64,000 bases of DNA from an uncultured Collinsella sp. (lineage in GTDB: Bacteria > Actinomycetota > Coriobacteriia > Coriobacteriales > Coriobacteriaceae), in contig UQKQ01000002.1 of NCBI GenBank assembly GCA_900541645.1, positions 62,001 through 126,000 on the forward strand, in the 5' to 3' direction. The notes under the pieces are model-generated. The model did not search any database, was not told the DNA's origin, and saw nothing but the letters and a program-made list of their open reading frames with translations. The position numbers and the translations under genes are program-made. Positions 8,311-16,400 of the stretch are shown one piece after another; within the stretch, counting starts at the first letter, position 1; each line of letters begins with the position of its first letter.

Positions 8311-8349
8311 CGCAGCCTCCTCGGTATTGTTTCCAATATGTTTCACACT

Positions 8350-8368
8350 ACGTTATAGTCGTTATATA
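8350..8368. promoter_or_regulatory. Putative GntR operator, site 3 (DMT transporter)
   Basis: ACGTTATAGTCGTTATATA is the reverse-orientation match to the sites at 1071-1092 and 7073-7092. It lies about 40 bases upstream of the chosen TTG start of the transporter. Confidence 0.45.
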
Positions 8369-8450
8369 CATTTTTCAAGACACAAATCGGCGAGCGGGAA
8401 AATCCGATCGCCCACACACTCATTGGGTACTCATTGGGGACGTACTTAAA

Positions 8451-8512
8451 TGAGTAGTCGTTGGGGACGTTCTTGGATGACTAGTCATTTAAGAACGTCC
8501 CCAACGACTAGG
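8451..8512. repeat. GGGGACGTTCTT palindrome, type B copy 1
   Basis: Perfect 20-base arms 8455-8474 and 8491-8510 (TAGTCGTTGGGGACGTTCTT and its complement) enclose GGATGACTAGTCATTT. A related copy lies at 40178-40239. Flanking single copies of the word TTGGGGACG occur at about 8435. This looks like a REP-type dispersed palindrome, and no gene overlaps it. Confidence 0.75.
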
Positions 8513-8585
8513 ACTGTCCCCAACTGCCGGCAGAAAAGGAACGTTCCCAACGTCTAAGGCGCCGCTGGTTGAGCATAAGTCAGCG

Positions 8586-8691
8586 AGCGGGCCGCATTTG
8601 AGGCAAGGTGACGTGAAACGAAAGGGCGCTGACCTTCTGGTCGCGCCCTTGAAGTTGAACGTCAGATTGCCCAAATGCGGACCGCGCAGCG
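8586..8691. repeat. Long imperfect inverted repeat (about 43-bp arms)
   Basis: A left arm beginning GCGGGCCGCATTTG and a right arm ending CAAATGCGGACCGC pair at roughly four of five positions around a short centre (TGACCTTCTGGTC). It lies just downstream of the second SIS gene on the minus strand and contains no open frame of note. Confidence 0.65.
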
Positions 8692-8726
8692 TCGAGCCGT
8701 TACGCGGTTTGGTAAAACCGCGTAAC
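8686..8726. repeat. 41-bp repeat containing a hairpin, copy 2
   Basis: This copy is identical to 226-266. It ends on the first base of the stop codon of the second SIS gene (8726), so the hairpin GTTACGCGGTTT / AAACCGCGTAAC immediately follows translation. Confidence 0.7.
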
Positions 8727-9718
8727 TAATACTCAAGCTTCCACATGTAGCGACGCGTCATGTAGTCCTTGTGGGTGACTGCAGAGAGTGCACGCATGTA
8801 CACATTGTTGAGGATCGGGGCAAAGATCAGGTGGTTGAAGTACTCGCTCACGCTGTCCTTGATGTCGTTGAGGCCGAGCTCCTTGGCGTCGAGCTGATAG
8901 ACGCGCTCGCCACCGTACTGGTTGACGAAGCGGATGCCGCGCTCGTCGTTGCAGCGGCTGCGGCCGACGCTGATGAGCTGGAACAGCGAGGTGCGCTTGT
9001 CCAGGATCTCGAAGGGGCCGTGGAAGAAGTCGCAGGTGTTGATGGTGCAGGAGTCGATCTGCAGCATCTCCTGCACGTTGCAGATGCTAAAGACGTAAGC
9101 GGCACCAAAAAGCGGACCCTGAGCCATGACATTAATGCAGGGCTTGTCGGCGTTCTGCTCGGCCCACTTGGCAGCGAGCGGACGGGTGTACTCGACGGCC
9201 TTGCGATAGATGGGATCGATCAGGTCGAAGGCGGCCATGGCGGTCTCGTACTCGGCATAGCCCTCGGTCTGCTGCGTGAGCTCCATGGCGATCATGGTCA
9301 CGACGGCGGAGTTGGTACGGCCCATGCAGGACTCGTCGACGGCCAGGCTGTCGTACTGGATCTTGTAGTCGCAGACCTCGGTGAGGCCGGACTCGTCGAC
9401 ATAGATGGCGATGGTGCTGGCGCCGTGGTCCTTGGCGACCTGGGCGGCGACGATGGTCTCCTTGGTGCCGCGCATGGACACGACGACGGCCAAGGTGTTC
9501 TCGTTGACGTAGGCAGGGGTTGCGTGCACGAACTCGTTGCTGGTGTAGCTGGAGCTCACGACCTGCGTGGCCTCGTGCTCCATAAAGTACTGGGCAGGAT
9601 AGTTGCCGCCGTTGGATCCGCCGGCGCCAATCCACACGACGCGCTTGATACCGCCCTTGTCCGCCTTGTCAGCCAAAACCTGGGAGACGACGTCCTTAAC
9701 CTGTTCCTGAGTGGTCAT
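8726..9718 (-). CDS. SIS-domain deglycase-like protein, second paralogue
   Basis: This 330-residue paralogue of the protein at 3262-4245 has the same two-SIS layout: VVWIGAGGSNGGNYPAQYF near residue 25, VVSMRGTKETIVAAQ near 80, and NTCDFFHGPFE near 230. Both end RRYMWKLxY. The acid before FFHGPFE is Asp here and Glu in the paralogue, so substrate or stereochemistry may differ. Paired deglycases acting on two related Amadori phosphates (glucoselysine and fructoselysine) are known for Gfr systems. This gene is transcribed away from its own GntR regulator at 9924, with separate operator words between them. Function is inferred. Confidence 0.85.
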   Translation of the reverse strand: MTTQEQVKDVVSQVLADKADKGGIKRVVWIGAGGSNGGNYPAQYFMEHEATQVVSSSYTSNEFVHATPAYVNENTLAVVVSMRGTKETIVAAQVAKDHGASTIAIYVDESGLTEVCDYKIQYDSLAVDESCMGRTNSAVVTMIAMELTQQTEGYAEYETAMAAFDLIDPIYRKAVEYTRPLAAKWAEQNADKPCINVMAQGPLFGAAYVFSICNVQEMLQIDSCTINTCDFFHGPFEILDKRTSLFQLISVGRSRCNDERGIRFVNQYGGERVYQLDAKELGLNDIKDSVSEYFNHLIFAPILNNVYMRALSAVTHKDYMTRRYMWKLEY

Positions 9719-9756
9719 CGTGCATCAGCCTTTCTTCTCGTTTGATGCTCTCGATG

Positions 9757-9776
9757 GCATACAAGTTACATACATG
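9757..9776. promoter_or_regulatory. Operator-like word for the second GntR regulator, site A
   Basis: GCATACAAGTTACATACATG lies 40-60 bases upstream of the second SIS gene. The core ATACAAGTTA-n-ATAC recurs at 9896-9914, and half of it recurs inverted at 9790-9804. The word differs from the TATAACG sites of the first regulator. Confidence 0.5.
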
Positions 9777-9789
9777 TTTTGGTTATGTC

Positions 9790-9804
9790 GACTAGTTGTA
9801 TGCT
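9790..9804. promoter_or_regulatory. Operator-like word for the second GntR regulator, site C (inverted)
   Basis: GACTAGTTGTATGCT is the inverted counterpart of GCATACAA in site A. It lies in the divergent promoter region between the SIS gene and the GntR gene. Confidence 0.4.
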
Positions 9805-9895
9805 ATATTTGTCTTAGAAATTTTGCTGATGCGGTTTTCGATAACTGGATACCAGCGGTTTTGTTGTTGTATTGAATACATGCTTGATTAGATAC

Positions 9896-9914
9896 GTATA
9901 CAAGTTAGATACAG
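9896..9914. promoter_or_regulatory. Operator-like word for the second GntR regulator, site B
   Basis: GTATACAAGTTAGATACAG ends about ten bases before the GntR start codon at 9924. This position would let the protein block its own translation start region or promoter. The core ATACAAGTTA is shared with site A. Confidence 0.5.
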
Positions 9915-9923
9915 GTTGATCGC

Positions 9924-10646
9924 ATGAACGCTTCGTCTAAAAGGAGACTGACCCAATACGAGCGCTTGGCGGGCATACTGCGCGACCGCATCGCCTCCGG
10001 CACCTACGCACGTGGAGACAAGCTGCCGTCCGAGATGGAACTCATGGACGAATCGGGTCTGTCGCGCAGCACCGTGCGCCATGCCCTTAAGGTACTAGCT
10101 GATGAGGGCCTGGTTCGCACCGAGCGCGGGCGCGGCGCCTTTGTGGCCGACACGCCGGCGCTCCACGAGAACAACCTGGTGTTTTCGAGCTATACGGCAC
10201 AGGTCCAGGGTCAGGGCATGAAGCCCACCACGCGCACGGTGGACTCGGGCTTTGCCAAGGCCGCGGGCAATGCTGCCAAGTTCTTCGATGTCACCGTGGG
10301 CAGCAAGCTCGTCAAACTTGTCCGTCTGCGTTATCTGGACGATGCGCCGCTGTGCCTGGAGACTACCTATCTACCACCGAGCTTTGAAGCACTCATCGAT
10401 CGCGATATCAATGGTTCGCTCTACGCGACGCTGCGCCAAGAATTCCATCGCGCGCCGGCACAGGGGCATAAGACCTTTGAGGTGTGCTACGCCTCGCAAA
10501 ACGAGGCGTTTTTGCTCAACGTCAAGCGCGGGCAGGCGCTGATCCTGATCACCGACTACGTCTACGACACCGACGGCCGCCCGCTCCATGTCTCCAAGCG
10601 CATCCAGCGCACCGACCGCGCCAAATACACCGAGCCCATCGGCTAA
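9924..10646 (+). CDS. GntR/UTRA-family transcriptional regulator, second
   Basis: This 240-residue protein has a GntR winged helix at about residues 10-75 (DESGLSRSTVRHALKVL, then VRTERGRGAFVAD in the wing) and a UTRA effector domain to the end. It is divergent from the second SIS gene, with three related operator words in the 205-base gap. It is only distantly like the regulator at 319-1038 and its sites differ, so the two deglycases are probably induced separately. The start has only a weak ribosome site (CAGG upstream), and the upstream region has no in-frame alternative with a better one. Confidence 0.9.
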   Translation: MNASSKRRLTQYERLAGILRDRIASGTYARGDKLPSEMELMDESGLSRSTVRHALKVLADEGLVRTERGRGAFVADTPALHENNLVFSSYTAQVQGQGMKPTTRTVDSGFAKAAGNAAKFFDVTVGSKLVKLVRLRYLDDAPLCLETTYLPPSFEALIDRDINGSLYATLRQEFHRAPAQGHKTFEVCYASQNEAFLLNVKRGQALILITDYVYDTDGRPLHVSKRIQRTDRAKYTEPIG

Positions 10647-10653
10647 CCAATCG

Positions 10654-10771
10654 AAAACCACCACAATGGGGACAGGCACCTTTGTGGTGGTTTTTAGGGT
10701 TAACGCGCCAAAAACGACCGATTTTTAAGAGAAACCACCACAAAGGTGCCTGTCCCCATTGTGGTGGTTTT
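10654..10771. repeat. Perfect 40-bp inverted repeat between convergent genes
   Basis: Arms 10654-10693 and 10732-10771 are perfect complements over 40 bases. Each arm also folds on itself, because AAACCACCACA pairs with TGTGGTGGTTT, and each carries GGGGACAGGCACC or its complement. The right arm overlaps the stop codon of the acetyltransferase (10770-10772). It can serve as a two-way terminator for the GntR and acetyltransferase genes. Its sequence resembles the dispersed GGGGACAGG palindromes known to accompany REP-type elements. Confidence 0.85.
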
Positions 10772-11351
10772 AGGCAAGGAGGTCGGGGAACCAGGTTGGC
10801 TTGGGTTGGTTGGGTGTGCGCTCGGCTAGGACCAGTTCCATCCAGCACATGTCGTACCAGCGGCCGAACTTTTGGGCACAGCGGTCGAAGGCGCCCACCA
10901 GGCGATACCCCATATGGGCATGGAAATCCTGACTGTTATGCGTCAGATATTCGTCGTCCTTGTCGTGCGGCACGGCAATGAGCGCGCACATGTTGGTGAT
11001 GCCCATCGCGATCAGACATTGCTTGAGCGCGTCGTGCAGCTTGCGGCCCAACCCGCCGTGGCGCACGTCGCGCGCCAGGTAGATCGACGTCTCGACCGAC
11101 CAGTCGTATGCCTCGCGGCTGTTAAGCGGACTCACATAGGCATAGCCTACCGGATGCCCGTCCAGCTCCATCACCAAATACGGATAGCGCTTGAGCGTAC
11201 GCTCGATGCGCCCGGCGAACTCCTCAACGCTCGGCACCTCGTATTCGCAGGTAATCGCCGTCTGGCGCACATACGGCTCATAGATAGCAAGCAACGCCGA
11301 CGCGTCTTCGGGCGTCGCCAGGCGGATCGTCGGCTCGGACATCTCGGTCAT
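10770..11351 (-). CDS. GNAT-family N-acetyltransferase, phosphinothricin acetyltransferase-like
   Basis: This 193-residue protein has the GNAT fold: the N-terminal stretch IRLATPEDASALLAIYEPYV resembles the Pat/MddA group, the substrate loop has YAYVSPLNSREAYDWSVE, and the acetyl-CoA loop is RHGGLGRKLHDAL near residue 110. Such enzymes acetylate small amines such as phosphinothricin or methionine derivatives. The start at 11351 follows GGGAGAAGGG; the frame is open further upstream but without homology. The stop codon lies inside the 40-bp palindrome. The C-terminal 20 residues are proline-rich. Confidence 0.87.
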   Translation of the reverse strand: MTEMSEPTIRLATPEDASALLAIYEPYVRQTAITCEYEVPSVEEFAGRIERTLKRYPYLVMELDGHPVGYAYVSPLNSREAYDWSVETSIYLARDVRHGGLGRKLHDALKQCLIAMGITNMCALIAVPHDKDDEYLTHNSQDFHAHMGYRLVGAFDRCAQKFGRWYDMCWMELVLAERTPNQPKPTWFPDLLA

Positions 11352-11429
11352 ACAACCCTTCTCCCCCAAAAGCAAAGGCCGCCCTGCGCCAAATCCAAGC
11401 GCAAGGCGGCCCCTCGTCATTACATCAGG

Positions 11430-12455
11430 CTACAGGACAGCCGCCAGCGCGTCGATGTCCTCCTGCGTCGTGGCCCAGCTGGTGCAAAAACGCACCACCG
11501 TGTGGGTCTCGTCGTACTTTTCCCAGTACTCGATCGAGGCATGCTCGCGAATGCGGGCCATGTCCTCGTTGGGCAGAATCACAAACTGCTGGTTTGTGGG
11601 CGTCTCCAAAAAGAACTGGTAACCGCGCTCGTGCAGCACACGGCGTAGCGCCTGGGCCGTCTCGATCGCCTGTCGACCAATCTCAAAATACAGCCCATCG
11701 GTAAAAAGCGCCTCAAACTGCACGCCCGTCAGGCGGCCTTTGGCAAGCAGCGCGCCGTGTTGCTTAATGCGAGGAATGGGATGCGCCGGGGCGTGCATGC
11801 CGCAAAACACCACGGCCTCGCCGCACAGAGCGCCGCACTTGGTGCCGCCGATGTAGAACACGTCGCACAGCTGCGCCAGCTCGGGCAGGGCAATGTCGCA
11901 CTCATCGGCCGCCAGCGCATAGGCCAGGCGAGCACCGTCCACAAACAGCGGAATCTCATGCTTCTGGCACACCGCGTGAATCGCCGCGAGCTCGGCCTTG
12001 GAGTACAGCGTGCCGTACTCGGTCGACAGGCTCACGTACACGGCGCCCGGAAACACCGTGTGCTCGTAGCTCTCGTTTTCGTAGAACACCTGGATATAGT
12101 TTTCGAGGTCCTCGGCATGCATCTTGCCCTCGTAGCCGGGGATGGTGAGTACCTTGTGGCCGCCAAACTCGATGGCGCCCGCCTCGTGGCAGGCGACGTG
12201 GCCGGTCTCGGCAGCAACGACGCCCTCGTACGGCGCGAGCAGCATGTCGATCACCGTCGCGTTGGCCTGCGTGCCGCCCACCAGAAAAAACACGTCGGCA
12301 TCGGGGGCCTGGCAGGCCTCGCGAATAAGTTGCTTGGCACGCTCGGTATGTGCATCGGTACCGTAGCCGGGCTGCGGCTCCATATTGGTGTCGACGAGCG
12401 CCTGCAGCACCGCCGGATGTGCGCCGTGGGAATAATCGTTGTTAAACGCGAGCAT
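11430..12455 (-). CDS. Low-specificity threonine aldolase / beta-eliminating lyase
   Basis: This 341-residue fold-type I PLP enzyme has GGTQANATVID near residue 55, the substrate-side stretch DGARLAYALA near 175, and the PLP lysine in YIGGTKCGALCGEAVVF near residue 205. It would cleave L-threonine or allo-threonine to glycine and acetaldehyde; related beta-eliminating lyases act on other amino acids. GAGGA precedes the ATG. It lies 45 bases downstream of the PAP2 gene on the same strand and may be co-transcribed with it. Confidence 0.9.
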   Translation of the reverse strand: MLAFNNDYSHGAHPAVLQALVDTNMEPQPGYGTDAHTERAKQLIREACQAPDADVFFLVGGTQANATVIDMLLAPYEGVVAAETGHVACHEAGAIEFGGHKVLTIPGYEGKMHAEDLENYIQVFYENESYEHTVFPGAVYVSLSTEYGTLYSKAELAAIHAVCQKHEIPLFVDGARLAYALAADECDIALPELAQLCDVFYIGGTKCGALCGEAVVFCGMHAPAHPIPRIKQHGALLAKGRLTGVQFEALFTDGLYFEIGRQAIETAQALRRVLHERGYQFFLETPTNQQFVILPNEDMARIREHASIEYWEKYDETHTVVRFCTSWATTQEDIDALAAVL

Positions 12456-12500
12456 GGCAATCCTCTCTTACCGGGTATCGGCCAGATGATTCAAACGGAG

Positions 12501-13364
12501 CTATTGTACGCCGTTGGGATAGGCAATACGCGCGGCAAGGCACTCAAGCGCCAGCACCAGGGCAAAGCCGCAGCTCACGTCACTCAAAAAGTGCGCCCCG
12601 ATCACGATGCGGCCAAAGGCGACGAGCGCCGCGACCACAGCCGCCGTCCAAAAGACCACGCGGCGGCGCGACGGCTTTTCCTTAAAGGCCGCTGCGGGAA
12701 GCCCGGCGAGCATAAGGCCGATCGCCGCGTGCGCCGTGTGTCCGCTCGCAAACGACTTGAAGCCGTCCTTGATCACGCCAGCGGCAATATAGGCCCACTT
12801 GTCGGGGTTGCCGATCACCCACCACGGCTGAAAATTGAGCCCTGGCGTGACCTCGATCACGCGCATGCGCGGGCGCGACCACAGCGGCTTAACAATCACG
12901 TTGAGGATAATGGCCTGAGCGACCCACACGGCAAGTACCATCAACGCCCAGCGTGTGAGCTCGTCAGGCGCGGTGTCGTGCGTAAGGCGGTAGGCGATGA
13001 AGTTGGCTGCGATGACCAACGCAAACGTCAGCACCAGCTGAACGGCAATGAGTTTACCGCCAACCCGCAGGGACGAAACGATCTCGTAGCCGGCTAGGCC
13101 AACGTTGACGAGGATGCCGAGCACGGCGAGCCATTTGCTCCCCCCGGAGTCGGGACGCACCGCGCGCACGAGCATAACGCCCGCGACGCTCGCCGTCAGC
13201 TCAAACGGCAGCTCGCCGGCGGCCTCGATAAAGCGGCCGTACATGCTGCCGACGCTGAACAGCGCACTCGAGATCTGATAATCGAAGAAGCTGCCCACGC
13301 CCAGGCAAAGGGCAAGGATAACCGCGATAGCAGCGACGTCTTTCTTGTAGATGTACCCGAACAT
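12501..13364 (-). CDS. PAP2-family membrane phosphatase
   Basis: This 287-residue protein has about seven hydrophobic helices and the three phosphatase motifs: VKPLWSRPR near residue 167, FASGHTAHAA near 210 (SGH), and RIVIGAHFLSDV near 255 (R-x5-H-x3-D). Motif one has shorter K-to-RP spacing than the usual K-x6-RP. Members remove phosphate from undecaprenyl pyrophosphate or phosphatidic acid at the membrane. AAAGGA precedes the ATG. The gene lies just downstream of mfd on the same strand. Confidence 0.88.
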   Translation of the reverse strand: MFGYIYKKDVAAIAVILALCLGVGSFFDYQISSALFSVGSMYGRFIEAAGELPFELTASVAGVMLVRAVRPDSGGSKWLAVLGILVNVGLAGYEIVSSLRVGGKLIAVQLVLTFALVIAANFIAYRLTHDTAPDELTRWALMVLAVWVAQAIILNVIVKPLWSRPRMRVIEVTPGLNFQPWWVIGNPDKWAYIAAGVIKDGFKSFASGHTAHAAIGLMLAGLPAAAFKEKPSRRRVVFWTAAVVAALVAFGRIVIGAHFLSDVSCGFALVLALECLAARIAYPNGVQ

Positions 13365-13406
13365 GCTTTCCTTTCGATGGAACCAGATTGCCCAAATGGG
13401 GCGTTT

Positions 13407-13416
13407 GCAGCGTCGA
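13407..13416. repeat. GCAGCGTCGA word after mfd
   Basis: This ten-base word stands five bases from the mfd stop codon. It also occurs at 226, 274 and 8686, always next to minus-strand gene ends and usually beside a hairpin. The preceding bases, ATTGCCCAAATG, also recur at about 8667. Confidence 0.45.
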
Positions 13417-13420
13417 CCCG

Positions 13421-16400
13421 CTAGTCGTCGTCGCTCGCACCCAACTGTTGCAACAGCATGAGTGCCGCGGCCACGGGGCCGGTACCGTCGTTGGCGTCGA
13501 GACCGCGACCCAGGCCGCTGCCCGCGCCGGCGCCCGCCTTGTAGGGCACCGACAGTTTGCGGCTCTTGGGGAAGTTCACCGCGCCATAGCGGGTCTTTAG
13601 CTCAAAGGCCACCTTCTTGGGCACGTCGACGCCCAAAAACGTGATGCGACCGCCGCTGAGCGTGACGCTCTCGAGCCCCAGGCGCTCGCCGCGAATGCGG
13701 ATTCGTGCGCGATTGAACAGGTTGAGTCCTGCCAACGGCAGCTCGCCATGCGCGGCCTCGGTCTCTTCCTGCACCTCATCGATGCTCTCCAGGTCCTCGG
13801 CCGCTGCGAGCCTGCGGTACACGAGCACGCGCTGATCCACCGCCGGCAGGTACTCCTCGGACAAGAAGTAATCGGCCGGCAGGTTAATACCCACGCTCGC
13901 CGCCTCCACGCCGGCATCGTCATCGCCGCGCGCCTCGGCCACGGCCTGACCCAGCATCTGCGTAAACAGGTCAAAGCCCACGCTCGACAGGTTGCCGTGC
14001 TGCTCGGCGCCCATAAGCGAGCCGGCGCCGCGAATCTCCAGGTCGCGCATGGCAATGCGCATGCCGCTGCCCAGGTCCTGGAACTCGGAAAGTGCGGTCA
14101 GGCGCGCCGTCGCCTCCTCGGTGAGTGGCAGCTCGCCCGGGAACATAAAGTACGCGTAGGCCTGCGTGGCAGAGCGACCCACACGACCCTTGAGCTGGTA
14201 GAGCTGCGCCAGGCCCAGGCGCTGCGAGTCCTCGATGATCAGCGTGTTGGCGGTCGCGTTGTCGATACCGCTCTCCACGATGGTCGTGGCGATGAGCACG
14301 TCGATCTTTTTGGTCGCGAACTCGATCATCACGTCCTCGACCTCGCGCGGACTCATCTTGCCGTGCGCCACGCCCACGCGCGCCTCGGGCGCGGCCTCGT
14401 GCACGCGCGCCACGGCGTCATCGATGGTCTTGACGCGGTTGGACACGTAGTACACCTGGCCACCGCGGCCCACCTCCAGGCGAATCGCCGCGCTTACCAC
14501 GTCGGGGTCGTACTCCCCCACGTGCACGATCACGGGACGACGCCCGGTCGGCGGCGTGGTGATCAGGCTCATGTCGCGCACACCGCTCGTGGCCATCTGC
14601 ATGGTTCGCGGAATAGGCGTTGCCGAAAGCGTGAGCACGTCAATCTGCTCGCGCAGGTTCTTGAGCTGCTCCTTGTGCTGCACGCCAAAGCGCTGCTCCT
14701 CGTCGATGATCACCAGGCCCAGGTTCTTGGGGTTCACGTCGGCCGAAAGCAGACGATGCGTGCCGATGAGCACGTCGATCGTGCCCTCGGCAAACGCCTT
14801 GAGCGCGCGCTTTTGCTGCGCCGGGGTGCGGAAGCGGCTGAGTACCTCGACTTCAAGGCCAAACGGGGCAAAGCGCTCAAAGAACGTCTCGTAGTGCTGC
14901 TGGGCCAGAATGGTCGTGGGGCAGAGCACCATGACCTGGCGGCCGGAGTCCACGCACTTAAACGCCGCGCGCAGGGCGACCTCGGTTTTGCCAAAGCCCA
15001 CGTCGCCGCACAGCAGGCGGTCCATGGGCTTGGGCGCCTCCATATCGGCCTTAATGTCGGCGATGGCCTCCAGCTGGTCGCGCGTCTCGTCGTAAGGAAA
15101 GCTCTCCTCCATCTCGATCTGCTCGGGCGTGTCAGGCGGGCAGGCGATACCCGCGATTGATGAGCGGCGCGTATACAGGTCGACCAGGTCAAACGCCAGC
15201 TTTTTGGCATTCTTGCGCGCCTTGTTGGTGGCGCGCGTCCAGTCGGCTGTGTTGAGCCTGGTCAGGCGCGGTTTGTCGCCGTCGGGGCCAACATAGCGCG
15301 TGATACGGTCGACCTGCTCGAGCGGCACGTAGAGCTTGTCGCCGTCGGCATATTCCAGCAAAAAGTAGTCGCGCTCTTTGCCGCCCACTTCCTGACGCGC
15401 AATCTCGCTAAAGAGTGCGATGCCGTGAGTGGCGTGCACCACGTAGTCGCCCGGCTTAAACGGGAAGGTGATCTGCGTAATGTCCACCTTGCGGCGGCTG
15501 CGCGCGCGGTTGGCATCCATACGGGCGTTGAGGTCGGCGATCGAGAACACGGCCAGGTTGGCATCGGGCACCACCACGCCCTGCGGCAGGGCGGCATCGA
15601 CAAAGGTCACGCGCCCGCGCGAGATGGTGGGCACGGCGGCACCGGCGGCAGCCTGGGCCGCGCCCGCCTCGAGCGAGCGGGCGTTGAGTGCGTCGGCCTT
15701 ACGCTCGCGAATTGCAGCATGGGCTTCCTGGCGGGCAGCGCGATCGGCAGAATCCGCCGTTGCCACGCGTACGCGCTCGCCGATGGCGCCGGCATTTTCG
15801 GGCGCCGCGGTCAGCGATTCCTCAAAGGTAATGCCCTCGTCGCCAAAGGTGAGCTCCATCGACTCACGCGCGCCGCGGTCGGGAATGGCAAACACGCAGG
15901 CATAGCGCTTGCCCACGACCTCCTGGATGCGCGTCATAAAACGGTTGTCCGAGCCTGCGATGGCAGGCTGCTCAATCTTGAGCTCGGCCGTCACCGCGCC
16001 GCCGGCACGAATGAGGCTTACGTAGTTCAGGCGCTGCTGGGCACCAAAATCGAGCTGTTGAGCGCGCACGTACAGACCGTCCAGGCGGTCAATCCCCGCC
16101 TCGCCGGCACGGGCCTCGATATCCTCGTAGGCACGCAGGCAGTCGTCGAACAGCGAGCGCGGCTCGGACAAAACCACAAGCGCCTTGCCACTCACGTGTG
16201 CCAACGGGCTCACGGTCTGGCCGTACATCACCGGCAAAAAGCGGTCGAGCTCGGGCGTGACGATGCGCGCATCCACCATCTCGAGCAGCGCCGCCAACTT
16301 GCTATCGTCCTGGCTTGCGCGGTAGAGCGCCACATGCATGTTGTGAACGGCATCGTCGGTAAGCGCCAGCTCACGGCAGGGGAAGATCTCGATACTGTCC

